Below, piece by piece: positions 20,044-29,277 of a stretch of 64,000 nt of DNA. Position numbers and translations under genes: made by a program. The stretch comes from Mycolicibacterium sp. lyk4-40-TYG-92. GTDB lineage: Bacteria > Actinomycetota > Actinomycetes > Mycobacteriales > Mycobacteriaceae. Positions within the stretch are counted from its first letter, which is position 1. Every line of letters starts with the position of its first letter. The stretch lies in NCBI RefSeq assembly GCF_030209435.1, contig NZ_JARVRX010000002.1, forward strand, positions 278,269 to 342,268. Reading direction: 5' to 3'. The notes beneath the pieces are model-generated. The model did not search any database. It had not been told where the DNA came from and worked only from the letters and a program-made list of their open reading frames with translations.

Positions 20044-20946
20044 TTGAGGAAATCGTTGATCGACCTGCGACGGCTACCGGCCATGGCCGGCGCAGTGTTG
20101 CTCGTTACCGCAGGGCTGGCCTTCGGAGCCGGCGCAGCGCAGGCGGCCGGCGTCGAGACGCTGATGGTGCCCTCGGCCGCGATGGGCCGGGACATCCCGG
20201 TGTCGTTCCAGGCCGGCGGTCCGCACGCGGTCTATCTCCTCGATGCCTTCAACGCCGGCCCGGATGTCAGCAACTGGGTCACCGCCGGCAACGCCATGGG
20301 CACGATGGCGGGTAAGGGCATCTCGGTGGTCGCACCCGCCGGCGGCGCGTTCAGCTTCTACACCAACTGGGAGCAGGACGGCAGCAAGCAGTGGGAGACC
20401 TTCCTGAGCCAGGAGCTGCCCGACTACCTGGCCGCCACCAAGGGCCTGGCCCCGAACGGCCACGGCGTCGTCGGTGCGGCCCAGGGCGGCACCGCCGCGT
20501 TGGCCCTGGCCGAGTTCCACCCGGACAGGTTCCGCTTCGCGGGCTCGCTGTCGGGCTTCCTGACGCCGTCGTCGACGACGTTCAACGGCGCCATCACCGC
20601 CGGCATGCGTGAATTCGGCGGCGTGGACACCTACGGCATGTGGGGCGCCCCCCAGCTGGGCCGCTGGAAGTGGCACGACCCGGATGTGCACGTGAGCCTG
20701 CTGAACCAGAACAACACCCGGATCTGGGTGTTCAGCCCGTCGACGGTCACCTGCAGCGACCCGGCGGCCATGATCGGTTACTGCGACCAGGCGCAGGGCA
20801 GCAACCGCGCCTTCTACGCGCATTACCGGAGCGTGGGCGGCCACAACGGGCACTTCGACTTCCCGGACGGCCCCCAGCACGACTGGGGCAGCTGGAGCGG
20901 TCAGCTCGGCGCCATGTCGGGCGAACTAGTCAGCGTTATCAAATAG
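20044..20946 (+). CDS. fbpD: MPT51/FbpD-like non-catalytic mycolyltransferase paralogue, secreted
   Basis: The 300-aa protein has a signal peptide (hydrophobic AGAVLLVTAGLAFGAGAAQA) and an Ag85-type alpha/beta-hydrolase fold. The nucleophile elbow reads GAAQGG, with Ala146 where Ag85A/B/C have Ser, as in MPT51/MPB51 of M. tuberculosis. FGGVDTYGMWGAPQLGRWKWHDP and SVGGHNGHFDFP are also typical of MPT51. It is therefore expected to bind rather than transfer mycolates, possibly also fibronectin. TTG 20044 is used; TTG 20056 with TGAGGAAA upstream is equally possible. It lies 22 bp before mceG, an unusual partner. Confidence 0.88.
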   Translation: MRKSLIDLRRLPAMAGAVLLVTAGLAFGAGAAQAAGVETLMVPSAAMGRDIPVSFQAGGPHAVYLLDAFNAGPDVSNWVTAGNAMGTMAGKGISVVAPAGGAFSFYTNWEQDGSKQWETFLSQELPDYLAATKGLAPNGHGVVGAAQGGTAALALAEFHPDRFRFAGSLSGFLTPSSTTFNGAITAGMREFGGVDTYGMWGAPQLGRWKWHDPDVHVSLLNQNNTRIWVFSPSTVTCSDPAAMIGYCDQAQGSNRAFYAHYRSVGGHNGHFDFPDGPQHDWGSWSGQLGAMSGELVSVIK

Positions 20947-20968
20947 GTTTTGGTGGAAGGGAATTCAT

Positions 20969-22045
20969 ATGGGTATTCAGATCGACGTAACGGGGCTGAG
21001 TAAGTCCTTTGGGTCGTCGAAGATCTGGGAAGACGTCACGTTGACCATCCCCGCCGGTGAGGTCAGCGTCATGCTGGGCCCGTCCGGTACCGGTAAGTCG
21101 GTGTTCCTGAAGTCGCTGATCGGCCTGCTGCGCCCCGAGCGCGGCTCGATCGTCATCGACGGCACCAACATCCTGGAGTGCTCGGCCAAGGAGCTCTACG
21201 AGATCCGCACGCTGTTCGGTGTGTTGTTCCAGGACGGCGCGCTGTTCGGCTCGATGAACATCTACGACAACACGGCCTTCCCGCTGCGCGAGCACACCAA
21301 GAAGTCCGAGTCCGAGATCCGCAAGATCGTCATGGAGAAGCTGGACGTCGTGGGTATGCCCAACGACGGTCACAAGTTCCCGGGTGAGATCTCCGGTGGT
21401 ATGCGCAAGCGTGCCGGCTTGGCCCGCGCCCTCGTGCTCGACCCCAAGATCATCCTGGTCGACGAGCCGGACTCCGGTCTGGACCCGGTGCGTACCGCCT
21501 ACCTGTCGCAGTTGTTGATCGATATCAACGCCCAGATCGACGCGACCATCTTGATCGTGACGCACAACATCAACGTCGTGCGTACGGTGCCGGACAACAT
21601 CGGCATGCTCTACCGCAAGCACCTGGTGATGTTCGGCCCCCGCGAGGTGCTGCTGACCAGTGAGGAGCCCGCGGTCAAGCAGTTCCTCAACGGTCGTCGT
21701 ATCGGCCCCATCGGTATGTCCGAGGAGAAGGACGCCGCGACCGCGGCCGCCGAGCAGGCCGCGATCGACGCCGGTCACTCCGACGGTGGTGTCGAAGAGG
21801 CCGAGGGCGTGCCGCCGCAGATCGAGGTGACCCCGGGAATGCCGGTCCGCCAGGCGGTGGCCCGTCGTCAGGCTCGGGTGCGCTCGATCCTGCACACCCT
21901 GCCGCCCGCCGCACAGGCCGCCATCCTGCAGGACCTCAACAAGAACGGCCACGCCGACGACCCGATGATCGCCGAAGATGTTGCACGACACCGTGCCAAA
22001 GGTGATGTCGCAGTCCAGGCAACTCTCGTTGGGGGAGCGAGCTAA
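20969..22045 (+). CDS. mceG: Mce transporter ATPase MceG (Mkl)
   Basis: MceG powers Mce lipid importers by binding YrbE permeases. The 358-aa ABC ATPase has Walker A GPSGTGKS (residues 37-44), the signature ISGGMRKRAGLARAL, Walker B ILVDEPDSGLDP and the switch His in VTHN. The C-terminal extension after about residue 250 (EAEGVPPQIEVTPGMPVRQAVARRQARVRSIL) is characteristic of actinobacterial MceG rather than MlaF. In M. tuberculosis mceG (Rv0655) stands apart from the mce operons; here an mce operon lies 18 kb away on the same strand. Confidence 0.94.
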   Translation: MGIQIDVTGLSKSFGSSKIWEDVTLTIPAGEVSVMLGPSGTGKSVFLKSLIGLLRPERGSIVIDGTNILECSAKELYEIRTLFGVLFQDGALFGSMNIYDNTAFPLREHTKKSESEIRKIVMEKLDVVGMPNDGHKFPGEISGGMRKRAGLARALVLDPKIILVDEPDSGLDPVRTAYLSQLLIDINAQIDATILIVTHNINVVRTVPDNIGMLYRKHLVMFGPREVLLTSEEPAVKQFLNGRRIGPIGMSEEKDAATAAAEQAAIDAGHSDGGVEEAEGVPPQIEVTPGMPVRQAVARRQARVRSILHTLPPAAQAAILQDLNKNGHADDPMIAEDVARHRAKGDVAVQATLVGGAS

Positions 22046-22140
22046 CACGTGCGCGGGGCGAAACTGCCATTCGGCATCCGAATCTCCTGGAGGACCGCGC
22101 GTACCCTCCGCGCTCGCGCCTGCGACCCGATGTCGCTGCT

Positions 22141-22521
22141 ATGAATCGCATTGATCATCGAGACCTCGCTTGGGAGCTGACCGACCGAGCGAGACCGTTC
22201 CTACACAGGGAAACACGGGCGTGGGCATACGCCTACATCGGTGCAGGCGAACACGAGCAGGTGATCCTTGACGTTCTCCGCGGATACGTGAAGACGGAAA
22301 CCGAGTTGCCTTTGGAGCTCCATGCCCGGTTGTTGACTTGGGCTACAGCCTGCCGGGGAAGCGAATCGGAGAACGAACTCCTCAATCTGCTCAGGAGGGT
22401 GCGAGTGGCCGCGAGAACAGGACGAGTCGCTACCGGGGCTGATACGGCCAACAGCCCCTCACGCCCGCCTCAAACGAAGGAGAGTATGTGGCACAAAATG
22501 CTGACATCGGCGCGCAGCTGA
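22141..22521 (+). CDS. Hypothetical protein
   Basis: A 126-aa ORF with a helical core rich in charged and aromatic residues (ARPFLHRETRAWAYAYIGAGEHEQVILDVLRGYV). The frame has normal codon use, so it is probably real. No membrane segment or known domain is recognised. Its last 34 bp overlap the next ORF, suggesting coupled translation. It begins 95 bp after mceG. Confidence 0.6.
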   Translation: MNRIDHRDLAWELTDRARPFLHRETRAWAYAYIGAGEHEQVILDVLRGYVKTETELPLELHARLLTWATACRGSESENELLNLLRRVRVAARTGRVATGADTANSPSRPPQTKESMWHKMLTSARS

Positions 22522-22793
22522 ACGCAGACGATGGTGGTAGTCCTGAGCGACGACTTGTCCGGCAGTCCGTGGTCGCGTTGCTTCGTGCGGCGTTCGTCGT
22601 TGCAGTCCTGGTGATGTACCTGCGAACGGCTGCCACTGGCAAAGCTGATGGAGGTGACGACTGTGTGATCGGGCCGGCGAATATGTGCGATGTGCACTCT
22701 GTTCCGTTGGATGCCTGGAAAAAGCTCAATGACAACGGGTTCGGCGTTCCTGACGTTCGCGTAGCTAGTACCCGACAGCGGAGCTCTAGGTGA
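22488..22793 (+). CDS. Small single-pass membrane protein, hypothetical
   Basis: A 101-aa ORF starting at GTG 22488 with GAAGGAGA 5-12 bp upstream, a strong start signal placed inside the preceding gene. One membrane segment is predicted (SVVALLRAAFVVAVLVMYL, about residues 27-45). The extracytoplasmic part contains two cysteines (DDCVIGPANMCDV) that could form a disulfide. No family is recognised. It appears to form a two-gene unit with the ORF before it. Confidence 0.58.
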   Translation: MAQNADIGAQLNADDGGSPERRLVRQSVVALLRAAFVVAVLVMYLRTAATGKADGGDDCVIGPANMCDVHSVPLDAWKKLNDNGFGVPDVRVASTRQRSSR

Positions 22794-22960
22794 GACCCGC
22801 TGCGATGGTGAAGCAACGCAGAGGCTGACGCGCGATGCTCGCTCAAGTGCACCCGCGCGTGGTGGCAATGTGAAGCATCGCTGCGGCCTCGGAATATGCG
22901 TCGATGTCGAATGTCGTTGGCTATCAATAGCCGGTGTGACCAGCAGGGGGTGTCGATCCG

Positions 22961-23260
22961 ATGAAACATCAACGTGGAGATGGAGCAATGGTGGGGGAAG
23001 TCGTGCGTCTTCGGAGCGGACCTACTTCCGTTCGGACTGATGCGAACAACGATGCGTCTGGAATAGTCGATGGGCCGGGGCATCGTTGCACAATGACGGA
23101 TCTGTTAGGGAGATGTTCCGAACTCATCGGATCGGCGATAGTGGACCGCGTTTCTGACTTGGGCGGGACTGAGCGAGATGTTCAGCGTATTGCGGAATCC
23201 GCTGCTATTGCGGTGTTTACTTGGGCGGCGAGCGAAGGCATCGGAGGAGCGTTGCCCTGA
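22961..23260 (+). CDS. Small hypothetical protein
   Basis: A 99-aa ORF; starts at ATG 22961 or ATG 22988 (after GGAG) are possible. The product includes MTDLLGRCSELIGSAIVDRVSDLGGTERDVQRI, a plausible amphipathic helical protein without a recognised domain. The evidence is the clean frame and composition only. It is preceded by an inverted repeat (GCGATGCT at 22832-22839, AGCATCGC at 22874-22881) that could end transcription of the upstream pair. Confidence 0.4.
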   Translation: MKHQRGDGAMVGEVVRLRSGPTSVRTDANNDASGIVDGPGHRCTMTDLLGRCSELIGSAIVDRVSDLGGTERDVQRIAESAAIAVFTWAASEGIGGALP

Positions 23261-23445
23261 CGCAAGCGCCTCCGGCGCGTAAGGTGCCGCCCGGAGAGTC
23301 TCGTCGACCGAACTACTGTCTGATAGTGCTGATCACGGCAAAGCGTTCGGCGCCGTTGGATAGATCGGACCCGATGATGGATGCATGCCATCCTGCGTTG
23401 ACGATGTTGTGGAGCTTTGCGCCTCGGGGATCAGATTGGCGGCAG

Positions 23446-24375
23446 TTACCTGTTGCCATTGATTGCATCCGAACCCGGCGGCGTCGAGCGGTGAGCCGCT
23501 AGAGCTGCTCGTGTCCGAGCGCCGACTTCGTCGGGATTGAGCGGGGCGGGGTTGGCGATCAGACGCTGAATCGCTCCCAACAGCGAATGATCCGACCATG
23601 GGGCTGGCCGCTCTATGCGGTACACCCGCTCAGGATGACTCCACAAGGCCAACTCGTGGCCGTCGAATCCGATGATCTGACCGGTTACCTGCCTCGCTCG
23701 CGAGTCGGCCAGTGCTACAGCAATTCTCGCTACGTCGGCGGGTTCGCCAAAAACATCGTGCAGTGGACTGGCCGCGCCCCCCGATAGGGCGAGCACCGGG
23801 GTGGTCATGTCAGTCAGCGCGACCGGGTACAGGGCATTAACGCGGATATCGTAGCGACGAAGTTCCACCGACAGGGCCCGGGTCAGTGCATTGACACCGC
23901 CTTTGGCTGCTGCGTAGTTGCTCTGTCCCACCAAGCCGAATAGTGCACTGCCGGATGTCACATTGACGATGGCTCCACCGGCGGACTTCATTGCGCGGGC
24001 TGCGGCTCGGCACATCAGCCAGCTACCGCGCAGATGCACCGAAACGACCTCGTCGAATTCCTCCACCGTCATGTTCACCAGGCTCTTGTCACGGGTGACT
24101 CCGGCGTTGTTGACCACGAATGTGACCGGGCCGAACTGCGTTTGGCAATGATCCACCAACGCCTGCGCCGTGCCTTCGTCGGCTATCGACCCGACGACGT
24201 AACTGATTGCGCCTCTGGTATGTCCGAGCGAGGTGATCGCTGAACTGCAAGCCTGTGCAGAGCGCCCATTGATCACCACGTTGGCGCCCGAGTTGGCAAG
24301 TGCGCTAGCGATCGCCAGGCCAAGGCCACGGGTCGACCCGGTAACGATGGCGTTGATGCCACTCAGATCGATCAC
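23446..24375 (-). CDS. Short-chain dehydrogenase/reductase
   Basis: A classical SDR of 309 aa, with the cofactor motif TGSTRGLGLA, NNAG at about residue 90, the Ser of NVTSGSALFG and the YAAAKG catalytic pair. An unusually long C-terminal tail (about 60 residues after GQIIGFDGHELAL) resembles other mycobacterial SDRs that act on fatty or steroid substrates. It overlaps the upstream TetR gene by 4 bp (ATGA), so they form one transcript. The substrate is unknown. Confidence 0.9.
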   Translation of the reverse strand: MIDLSGINAIVTGSTRGLGLAIASALANSGANVVINGRSAQACSSAITSLGHTRGAISYVVGSIADEGTAQALVDHCQTQFGPVTFVVNNAGVTRDKSLVNMTVEEFDEVVSVHLRGSWLMCRAAARAMKSAGGAIVNVTSGSALFGLVGQSNYAAAKGGVNALTRALSVELRRYDIRVNALYPVALTDMTTPVLALSGGAASPLHDVFGEPADVARIAVALADSRARQVTGQIIGFDGHELALWSHPERVYRIERPAPWSDHSLLGAIQRLIANPAPLNPDEVGARTRAALAAHRSTPPGSDAINGNR

Positions 24376-25004
24376 GATGGATCCGGTGCGTAGAGGGTGT
24401 GCCAGACGATCGATGCCAATGACGCAACATGTCGGCGCCTTTGAGCGGCACTGGCTGGCCGGACCTGCTGGTACAGGCCGCGTTCAACCATCCATACCAG
24501 CCAAGCCGCAGTGCTTTCGGGGTCGATTGTGGCGCGGGCCCCGCCAACTTTTTGCGCTCGTCGAATGTGTTTGGCAAGTTCGACGTGGCCGGTAGTCAGC
24601 AATCTGTGCCACTCTTCGCGAACACCTGAATCGTAAACGGAGGCTTCGGCTAGCGCGGCGAGCAGCTTCGCGCGCCGATGGTAGGTCGCAACCAGGTCAG
24701 TGAAGATGTCAACCAATTGTGCCTCGGTGGCGCCGGTATCCAGATCCATCCACTTGCGTGCCGAGGTCACTACTTCGCCCACCACGCCTTCGCCGACGGC
24801 CCGCAGTAGATGGCCCATATCGTCGAAGTAGTTGTAGAACGTCGACCGCGAAATCCCAGCCCGTGCAATCACTTGCTCAACCGAGATGTCAGAAAACCGA
24901 TCGGACTCCGAAAGCAGATCTTCGGCAGCGTTGACTATGCGGGTCACCGATGCCGCGCGCTGCAACTGCCGTTTGGACAACGCGCTCGAGTCGTCGGTAG
25001 TCAT
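24372..25004 (-). CDS. TetR-family transcriptional regulator
   Basis: The 210-aa protein has an N-terminal helix-turn-helix (SVEQVIARAGISRSTFYNYFDDMGHLLRAV) and a helical ligand domain. ATG 25004 is chosen because TetR homology begins shortly after it; the frame upstream has no similarity. It is translationally coupled to the SDR and lies 52 bp after a second TetR gene on the same strand. Position close to several operator sites makes it one of two candidate regulators of the AACATAA-N6-TTATGTT regulon; this is inference. Confidence 0.9.
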   Translation of the reverse strand: MTTDDSSALSKRQLQRAASVTRIVNAAEDLLSESDRFSDISVEQVIARAGISRSTFYNYFDDMGHLLRAVGEGVVGEVVTSARKWMDLDTGATEAQLVDIFTDLVATYHRRAKLLAALAEASVYDSGVREEWHRLLTTGHVELAKHIRRAQKVGGARATIDPESTAAWLVWMVERGLYQQVRPASAAQRRRHVASLASIVWHTLYAPDPS

Positions 25005-25056
25005 GAGGTCACTGTAGTTTTGTTGCGGTGGCGACGATCGCAGGTGCGGAATGGCG

Positions 25057-25593
25057 CTAGCGGATGTCGGCATGAAACCGCACCAGAGCATTGAACTGCC
25101 ACAACGCCCAATCCATGGTGGCCACATCCAGGTGCTGGTGGCCCACCACGATCGACAACCCCATCGAGGCTAGTCGCGTTGCTATCTCGGTGTCGCTGAC
25201 CAGAGCATGCACAGTGTCGAAGATGAATTCGCGGCGGGCGGTGTCGACCTGGTCGCGTACGTGTGCAGCCCGCGGTTCGCCATTGCTCCACGCGCGTAAT
25301 GCCACTTCAGCGTCATGCGGCACCGCCCGGGCAAGTTCGCGTAGCTGGTCCAGACGCAGAGCAGGATCTTCGGTGGTTGTTACACGCGTCAGCAGGTGCT
25401 CAGTCAACTCCGATTCCCAGTAGGCGAGGAACTGATCGACGAAGTCGTTCCAGTCGCGGAACCAGTTATAGAACGACCCCGTGGACATTCCCAGTGACCT
25501 GCACAGGGTGGTGAGCCGCATCGCGCCGTAGCCCTCTTTGGCTAGCAGGTCCAGCGCACCCTGAAAGTAATCATCGCGGTTGACGCTCGCCAT
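25057..25593 (-). CDS. TetR-family transcriptional regulator
   Basis: The 178-aa protein has the HTH region MRLTTLCRSLGMSTGSFYNWFRDWNDFVDQFL. ATG 25593 is preferred over the longer ORF start because the HTH begins near it. It precedes the other TetR gene by 52 bp, giving TetR-TetR-SDR in one direction, divergent from the acyl-CoA synthetase. It could control that synthetase or the wider regulon. A degenerate operator-like sequence lies at 25743-25762 upstream of it (left arm 6 of 7, right arm 4 of 7), too weak to call. Confidence 0.88.
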   Translation of the reverse strand: MASVNRDDYFQGALDLLAKEGYGAMRLTTLCRSLGMSTGSFYNWFRDWNDFVDQFLAYWESELTEHLLTRVTTTEDPALRLDQLRELARAVPHDAEVALRAWSNGEPRAAHVRDQVDTARREFIFDTVHALVSDTEIATRLASMGLSIVVGHQHLDVATMDWALWQFNALVRFHADIR

Positions 25594-26137
25594 GGCTCCA
25601 TCCTGATAGTGAAGGTTACGTTTTCGTCGAGTCGTCGCGCGCCCCTGAGGTGGCTGCCGGTCGCGCTTAAGTTCATTATTGCATGTCAATGCCATATATT
25701 TTGCAGTGGCGAGGTTGTATCCGTGAATCGTCGGCGGCGGCAAACATATTGATGGTTACGAAGCTTGTGTGCGATAGCCACGTGCAATCGCCTTGGCTCG
25801 ATTTTCGGCATGAGAGGTAGCTCCATCTCTGGTAGGTGACCGAACTGCGTGAAGTTGAAGGCTCGCGGCCGGGATACCCGGCCTCGACGGGGTTGTTATG
25901 CGCGAGGCACCCCGAATGCTCTCCCGACTACTAGGCGATAGTGCGTCCGACTCGCCCTTGCACCCTGCCTAACGCATTCGACGAAAAAGTAATGCACGCT
26001 ATGAAAGAGTGGGCCCCGTCTGGGCTGGCTCGATGCACCCATGCCGCCTGGGACCGGCTGCCGCGCGCCGTCAATCGTTCCTGTGCTGCGTCATTGGCGC
26101 AGGTGTCGGTGTCGTGCCCCTGAATCGTGACCGGGTA

Positions 26138-26166
26138 TTGCTCGTGTGGCCCACATCACCTACGCT
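26138..26166 (+). promoter_or_regulatory. Possible sigma-A promoter of the acyl-CoA synthetase
   Basis: TTGCTC (26138-26143) and TACGCT (26161-26166) are separated by 17 bp. Transcription would start close to 26173, inside the operator at 26172-26191. Confidence 0.4.
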
Positions 26167-26171
26167 GTCAA

Positions 26172-26191
26172 AACATAAGTGAGTTTATGCC
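26172..26191 (+). promoter_or_regulatory. Operator AACATAA-N6-TTATGCC
   Basis: The left arm is identical to the consensus and the right arm matches at 5 of 7; the spacer is GTGAGT. It lies 20 bp before the start codon ATG 26211 and over the likely transcription start. Confidence 0.6.
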
Positions 26192-26210
26192 AATGGAGGA
26201 TTGTTCAGGG

Positions 26211-27755
26211 ATGCTGCCCGGAAACTATGCGCCGGATCACGCCGCCGCCATCTCGATTGACACTGGCGAAACGCTGACCTACGGCCAGCTTGAGGATGCG
26301 TCGGTGCGTTTGTCGCACGTACTTTTCGACGCGGGACTGCGTCCGGGAGACGTCGTGGCACTCGTGACCGACAACAACCTGCGGGCCTTCGAGGTGTACT
26401 GGGCGGCGTTGCGTTCGGGTCTGTATGTGACGGCAGTCAACCATCACCTGTCGGCGGAGGAAGTCGCCTACATCGTCAACGATTCCGGTGCCCGTGCGGT
26501 TGTCGCCAGCGCAGCGAAAGCTGAACTCGCCCAGGCTGTCACCCCATTGACCCCAGAGGTGGGTCTGCGTCTGTCTTTCGGCGGGGATATCGCGACGTTC
26601 ACGTCGTACACCGATGCCCTGGCAGTCGCGTCCTCGGTGCCGTTTGAACGACAGCCGCACGGCATGCCGATGCTGTACTCGTCAGGAACCACCGGCTGCC
26701 CCAAAGGCGTGCGCCCGGCACTACCCGACGGAGAGATCACCGTAGTGCGCGATGCGATGACTGCGCTGCTCGGCACCCACTTCGGTTTCGGGCCGGACAC
26801 GAAATACCTCAGTCCCGCTCCGCTGTATCACGCCGCGCCCTTACGTTGGTGCACAGCAGTACAAAGTTTCGGCGGAACTGTTCTGGTGACAAAGAAGTTT
26901 GACGCTGAGACAGCGCTGCGCGTGATTGAGCAGTTCGGCGTCACCCACGCACAGTTCGTTCCCACCATGTTCGTCAGAATGCTGCAGCTGCCTGAAAGCA
27001 ACCGACGGCGATTTGACACCAGTAGCCTGCGCGTGGCGGTGCACGCCGCGGCGCCCTGTCCCGTCGAGGTCAAACAGCAGATGATCGATTGGTGGGGACC
27101 GATCCTGGTCGAGTACTACGCCGGCACCGAAAGCAACGGCATGACCATTATCGATAGCGCCACTTGGCTCACCAAACCGGGAACGGTCGGAAAGGCAGCA
27201 ATCGGTGTCCTGCACATTTGCGACGACGACGGTCGGGAACTTGGGTCCGGGGAGGTGGGCACGGTCTACGTCGAACGTGACGTTGAAGTGTTCAGGTATC
27301 ACAACGATCCCGAAAAGACCCGTGCTGCACAGCATCCTGACCATCCGCTTTGGACCACGCTCGGCGATATTGGCTATGTCGATGACGAGGGCTATCTGTT
27401 CCTCACCGATCGCAAAGCCTTCATGATCATTTCCGGCGGCGTAAACATCTACCCCCAAGAAACAGAGAACGCACTGACGTTACATCCAGCTGTGTTCGAC
27501 GTGGCGGTCATCGGTTTGCCGGATGCCGAGATGGGTGAAACGGTCACCGCATTTGTCCAGCCAAACGCCGGCGTACAGCCGACGGACGCGCTGGGCGAAG
27601 AGCTCATCAGTTTCGTTAAGAGCAAGATCGCTGCATTCAAGGCCCCTCGTGTCGTCCGTTTCGTTGACTCGCTGCCGCGCACGGAGACCGGCAAGCTGGT
27701 CAAACGTGTCCTTAAGGACCAGTACAGCACCACGGCTGGTGTGCCTGCGCCGTAA
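26211..27755 (+). CDS. Acyl-CoA synthetase (AMP-forming, FadD-like)
   Basis: The 514-aa enzyme would activate a carboxylic acid to its CoA thioester through an acyl-AMP. The AMP-binding motif is YSSGTTGCPKG, followed by YYAGTESNG, the TGD-equivalent TLGDIGYVDDEGYLFLTDR and the catalytic Lys in PRTETGKLVK. ATG 26211 is chosen because the product then aligns end to end with the paralogue at 57798 (MLPGNYAPDHAA against MFPGTRALVTPD) and the operator falls outside the gene. GGAGGA lies 10 bp upstream. The pair probably serves related substrates. Confidence 0.93.
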   Translation: MLPGNYAPDHAAAISIDTGETLTYGQLEDASVRLSHVLFDAGLRPGDVVALVTDNNLRAFEVYWAALRSGLYVTAVNHHLSAEEVAYIVNDSGARAVVASAAKAELAQAVTPLTPEVGLRLSFGGDIATFTSYTDALAVASSVPFERQPHGMPMLYSSGTTGCPKGVRPALPDGEITVVRDAMTALLGTHFGFGPDTKYLSPAPLYHAAPLRWCTAVQSFGGTVLVTKKFDAETALRVIEQFGVTHAQFVPTMFVRMLQLPESNRRRFDTSSLRVAVHAAAPCPVEVKQQMIDWWGPILVEYYAGTESNGMTIIDSATWLTKPGTVGKAAIGVLHICDDDGRELGSGEVGTVYVERDVEVFRYHNDPEKTRAAQHPDHPLWTTLGDIGYVDDEGYLFLTDRKAFMIISGGVNIYPQETENALTLHPAVFDVAVIGLPDAEMGETVTAFVQPNAGVQPTDALGEELISFVKSKIAAFKAPRVVRFVDSLPRTETGKLVKRVLKDQYSTTAGVPAP

Positions 27756-27886
27756 GGCATCTGGCGGCCTCCGGACAAGCGACAGCGGTTGCCGGCAGGG
27801 GATGGCCGCTAATGTGACTCATCGGAGTCCGCGAGCTTGGGCTAGCGATCACCTCGCCCACGCAAAATCAAGACTGACAGCCGCCG

Positions 27887-29092
27887 GTGGTGATCATCAC
27901 GGTGGCAATTACGAACGGTGTGCCTGAAGTGAAGTGGAAAATACTCAGCGACAGTATGTTTCGAATCTCGATGATTCCCTCGGTGATGCACTGGTTGACC
28001 TCGCTCGTTTGGTCGGAATGTGCGCCGCCAGCGATCGTCGACCAGCTGGCGGCGACCCTGGGAACGACCTCCGCCGGTCGGTCGGCCGCAACAGTACGTG
28101 CTGCGCGCGGAGCGGACTGCACCCTCGACGACGGGCTCACCGAGATTTTTGGTGCCCGCTACCGCGATCAGGTCCGCCACCCGGTGTCCATCTCATCGTC
28201 GGCGCCGTCGGGGGTAATCCCGACAATTCTAGCCCGACGTCGCTATGTGGCCGCCGACTTGCGTGACATTAGCTACGGGCCGCACGGCCGCGATAACCTC
28301 CTTGATATCTGGCGGGACCGGGACACAGGATGTTCGGAGCCGGCGCCGGTGCTCATCCAGATTCACGGCGGCGCATGGACATCGGGGGACAAGCGCAGTC
28401 AAGCGCACCCCCTGCTGGAGCGGATGGTTCGCCACGGTTGGATCTGCGTTTCGATGAACTACCGGATGAGTCCGCGGCACCGATGGCCCGCTCACATCGA
28501 AGATGTCCACCGCGCTATTGATTGGGTGCGTGACCACATTGCGGAGTACGGGGGCGACCCGACATTCATCGCACTGACTGGCGGCTCGGCCGGCGCTCAC
28601 CTGGCATCGCTGGCCGCGCTGGCCCCACATGAACCGGAGCACTGGACCGACTCGGCAACGCCCAAACCAGTGCAGGCGGTGGTCCCGTTGTACGGCGTCT
28701 ACGATGTCTCCGGCGGCGTGCCGATGCACCCAATGATGTTGCCGTACCTGGAGCGTTTCGTTATGGGCACCACGCGCGCAGAAGCTCCTGAACTCTTTGC
28801 GTGTGCTTCACCGCTACAATTTGCCCGTGCCGATGCCCCACCGTTTCTGATTGTGCACGGCGGCGGCGACACATTCATACCACCGGCTCAGGCGAGGGGG
28901 CTGCGGAATGCGCTGCGCAACGTAGGCGCGCCGACGGTAGCGTACGTCGAGATACCTGATGCGCAGCATGCATTCGATGCCTTCGCCACTATTCGGACCA
29001 CGCTCACCACCGCCGCGATCGCGGATTTCCTCGGCATTGTCTATGCGCGTCATTGCCGCTCGCGTGAGGGCGCCGCTCCGTTGACCGGATAG
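27887..29092 (+). CDS. Alpha/beta hydrolase (lipase/esterase, HSL-like)
   Basis: The 401-aa protein contains the oxyanion motif HGGAW and the nucleophile elbow GGSAGA. The Asp and His are probably in HGGGDTFIPP and DAQHAFD. It resembles the mycobacterial Lip family of carboxylesterases. The start is uncertain: GTG 27887 is used, but other codons such as ATG 27956 are possible and none has a strong ribosome binding site. It follows the acyl-CoA synthetase by 131 bp and may release acids that the synthetase activates. Confidence 0.88.
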   Translation: MVIITVAITNGVPEVKWKILSDSMFRISMIPSVMHWLTSLVWSECAPPAIVDQLAATLGTTSAGRSAATVRAARGADCTLDDGLTEIFGARYRDQVRHPVSISSSAPSGVIPTILARRRYVAADLRDISYGPHGRDNLLDIWRDRDTGCSEPAPVLIQIHGGAWTSGDKRSQAHPLLERMVRHGWICVSMNYRMSPRHRWPAHIEDVHRAIDWVRDHIAEYGGDPTFIALTGGSAGAHLASLAALAPHEPEHWTDSATPKPVQAVVPLYGVYDVSGGVPMHPMMLPYLERFVMGTTRAEAPELFACASPLQFARADAPPFLIVHGGGDTFIPPAQARGLRNALRNVGAPTVAYVEIPDAQHAFDAFATIRTTLTTAAIADFLGIVYARHCRSREGAAPLTG

Positions 29093-29277
29093 CTGTTCGA
29101 CAGCCGCACTTTCATGGCTGGTGCGGCTCCTTCGTCCGTCGATCGCCGAATCCGCCTATCGGGAAGAAGGGGGCCGACCCTTCCTGTGCCGCTACGCCGT
29201 TGGCTATCGGTGAGGGTAAACCGCGCAGAAATGGCACTTTTCGACGCGGTCCACGGGCGTTATGGCTCGGACGGCGC

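Larger units (their letters stand above)
25594..26210. other. 617-bp region between divergent TetR and acyl-CoA synthetase genes
   Basis: No gene is supported. Short frames (for example 25941-26123) lack start signals. Its downstream end carries the promoter and operator of the acyl-CoA synthetase (26138-26191). The middle contains only short GC hairpins, such as GCCGGGATACCCGGC near 25870. Confidence 0.5.

Noticed and set aside
25743..25762. AACATAT-N6-TTACGAA as a further operator upstream of the TetR gene
   Set aside because: The right arm matches the consensus at only 4 of 7 positions and the two arms are poorly symmetric.
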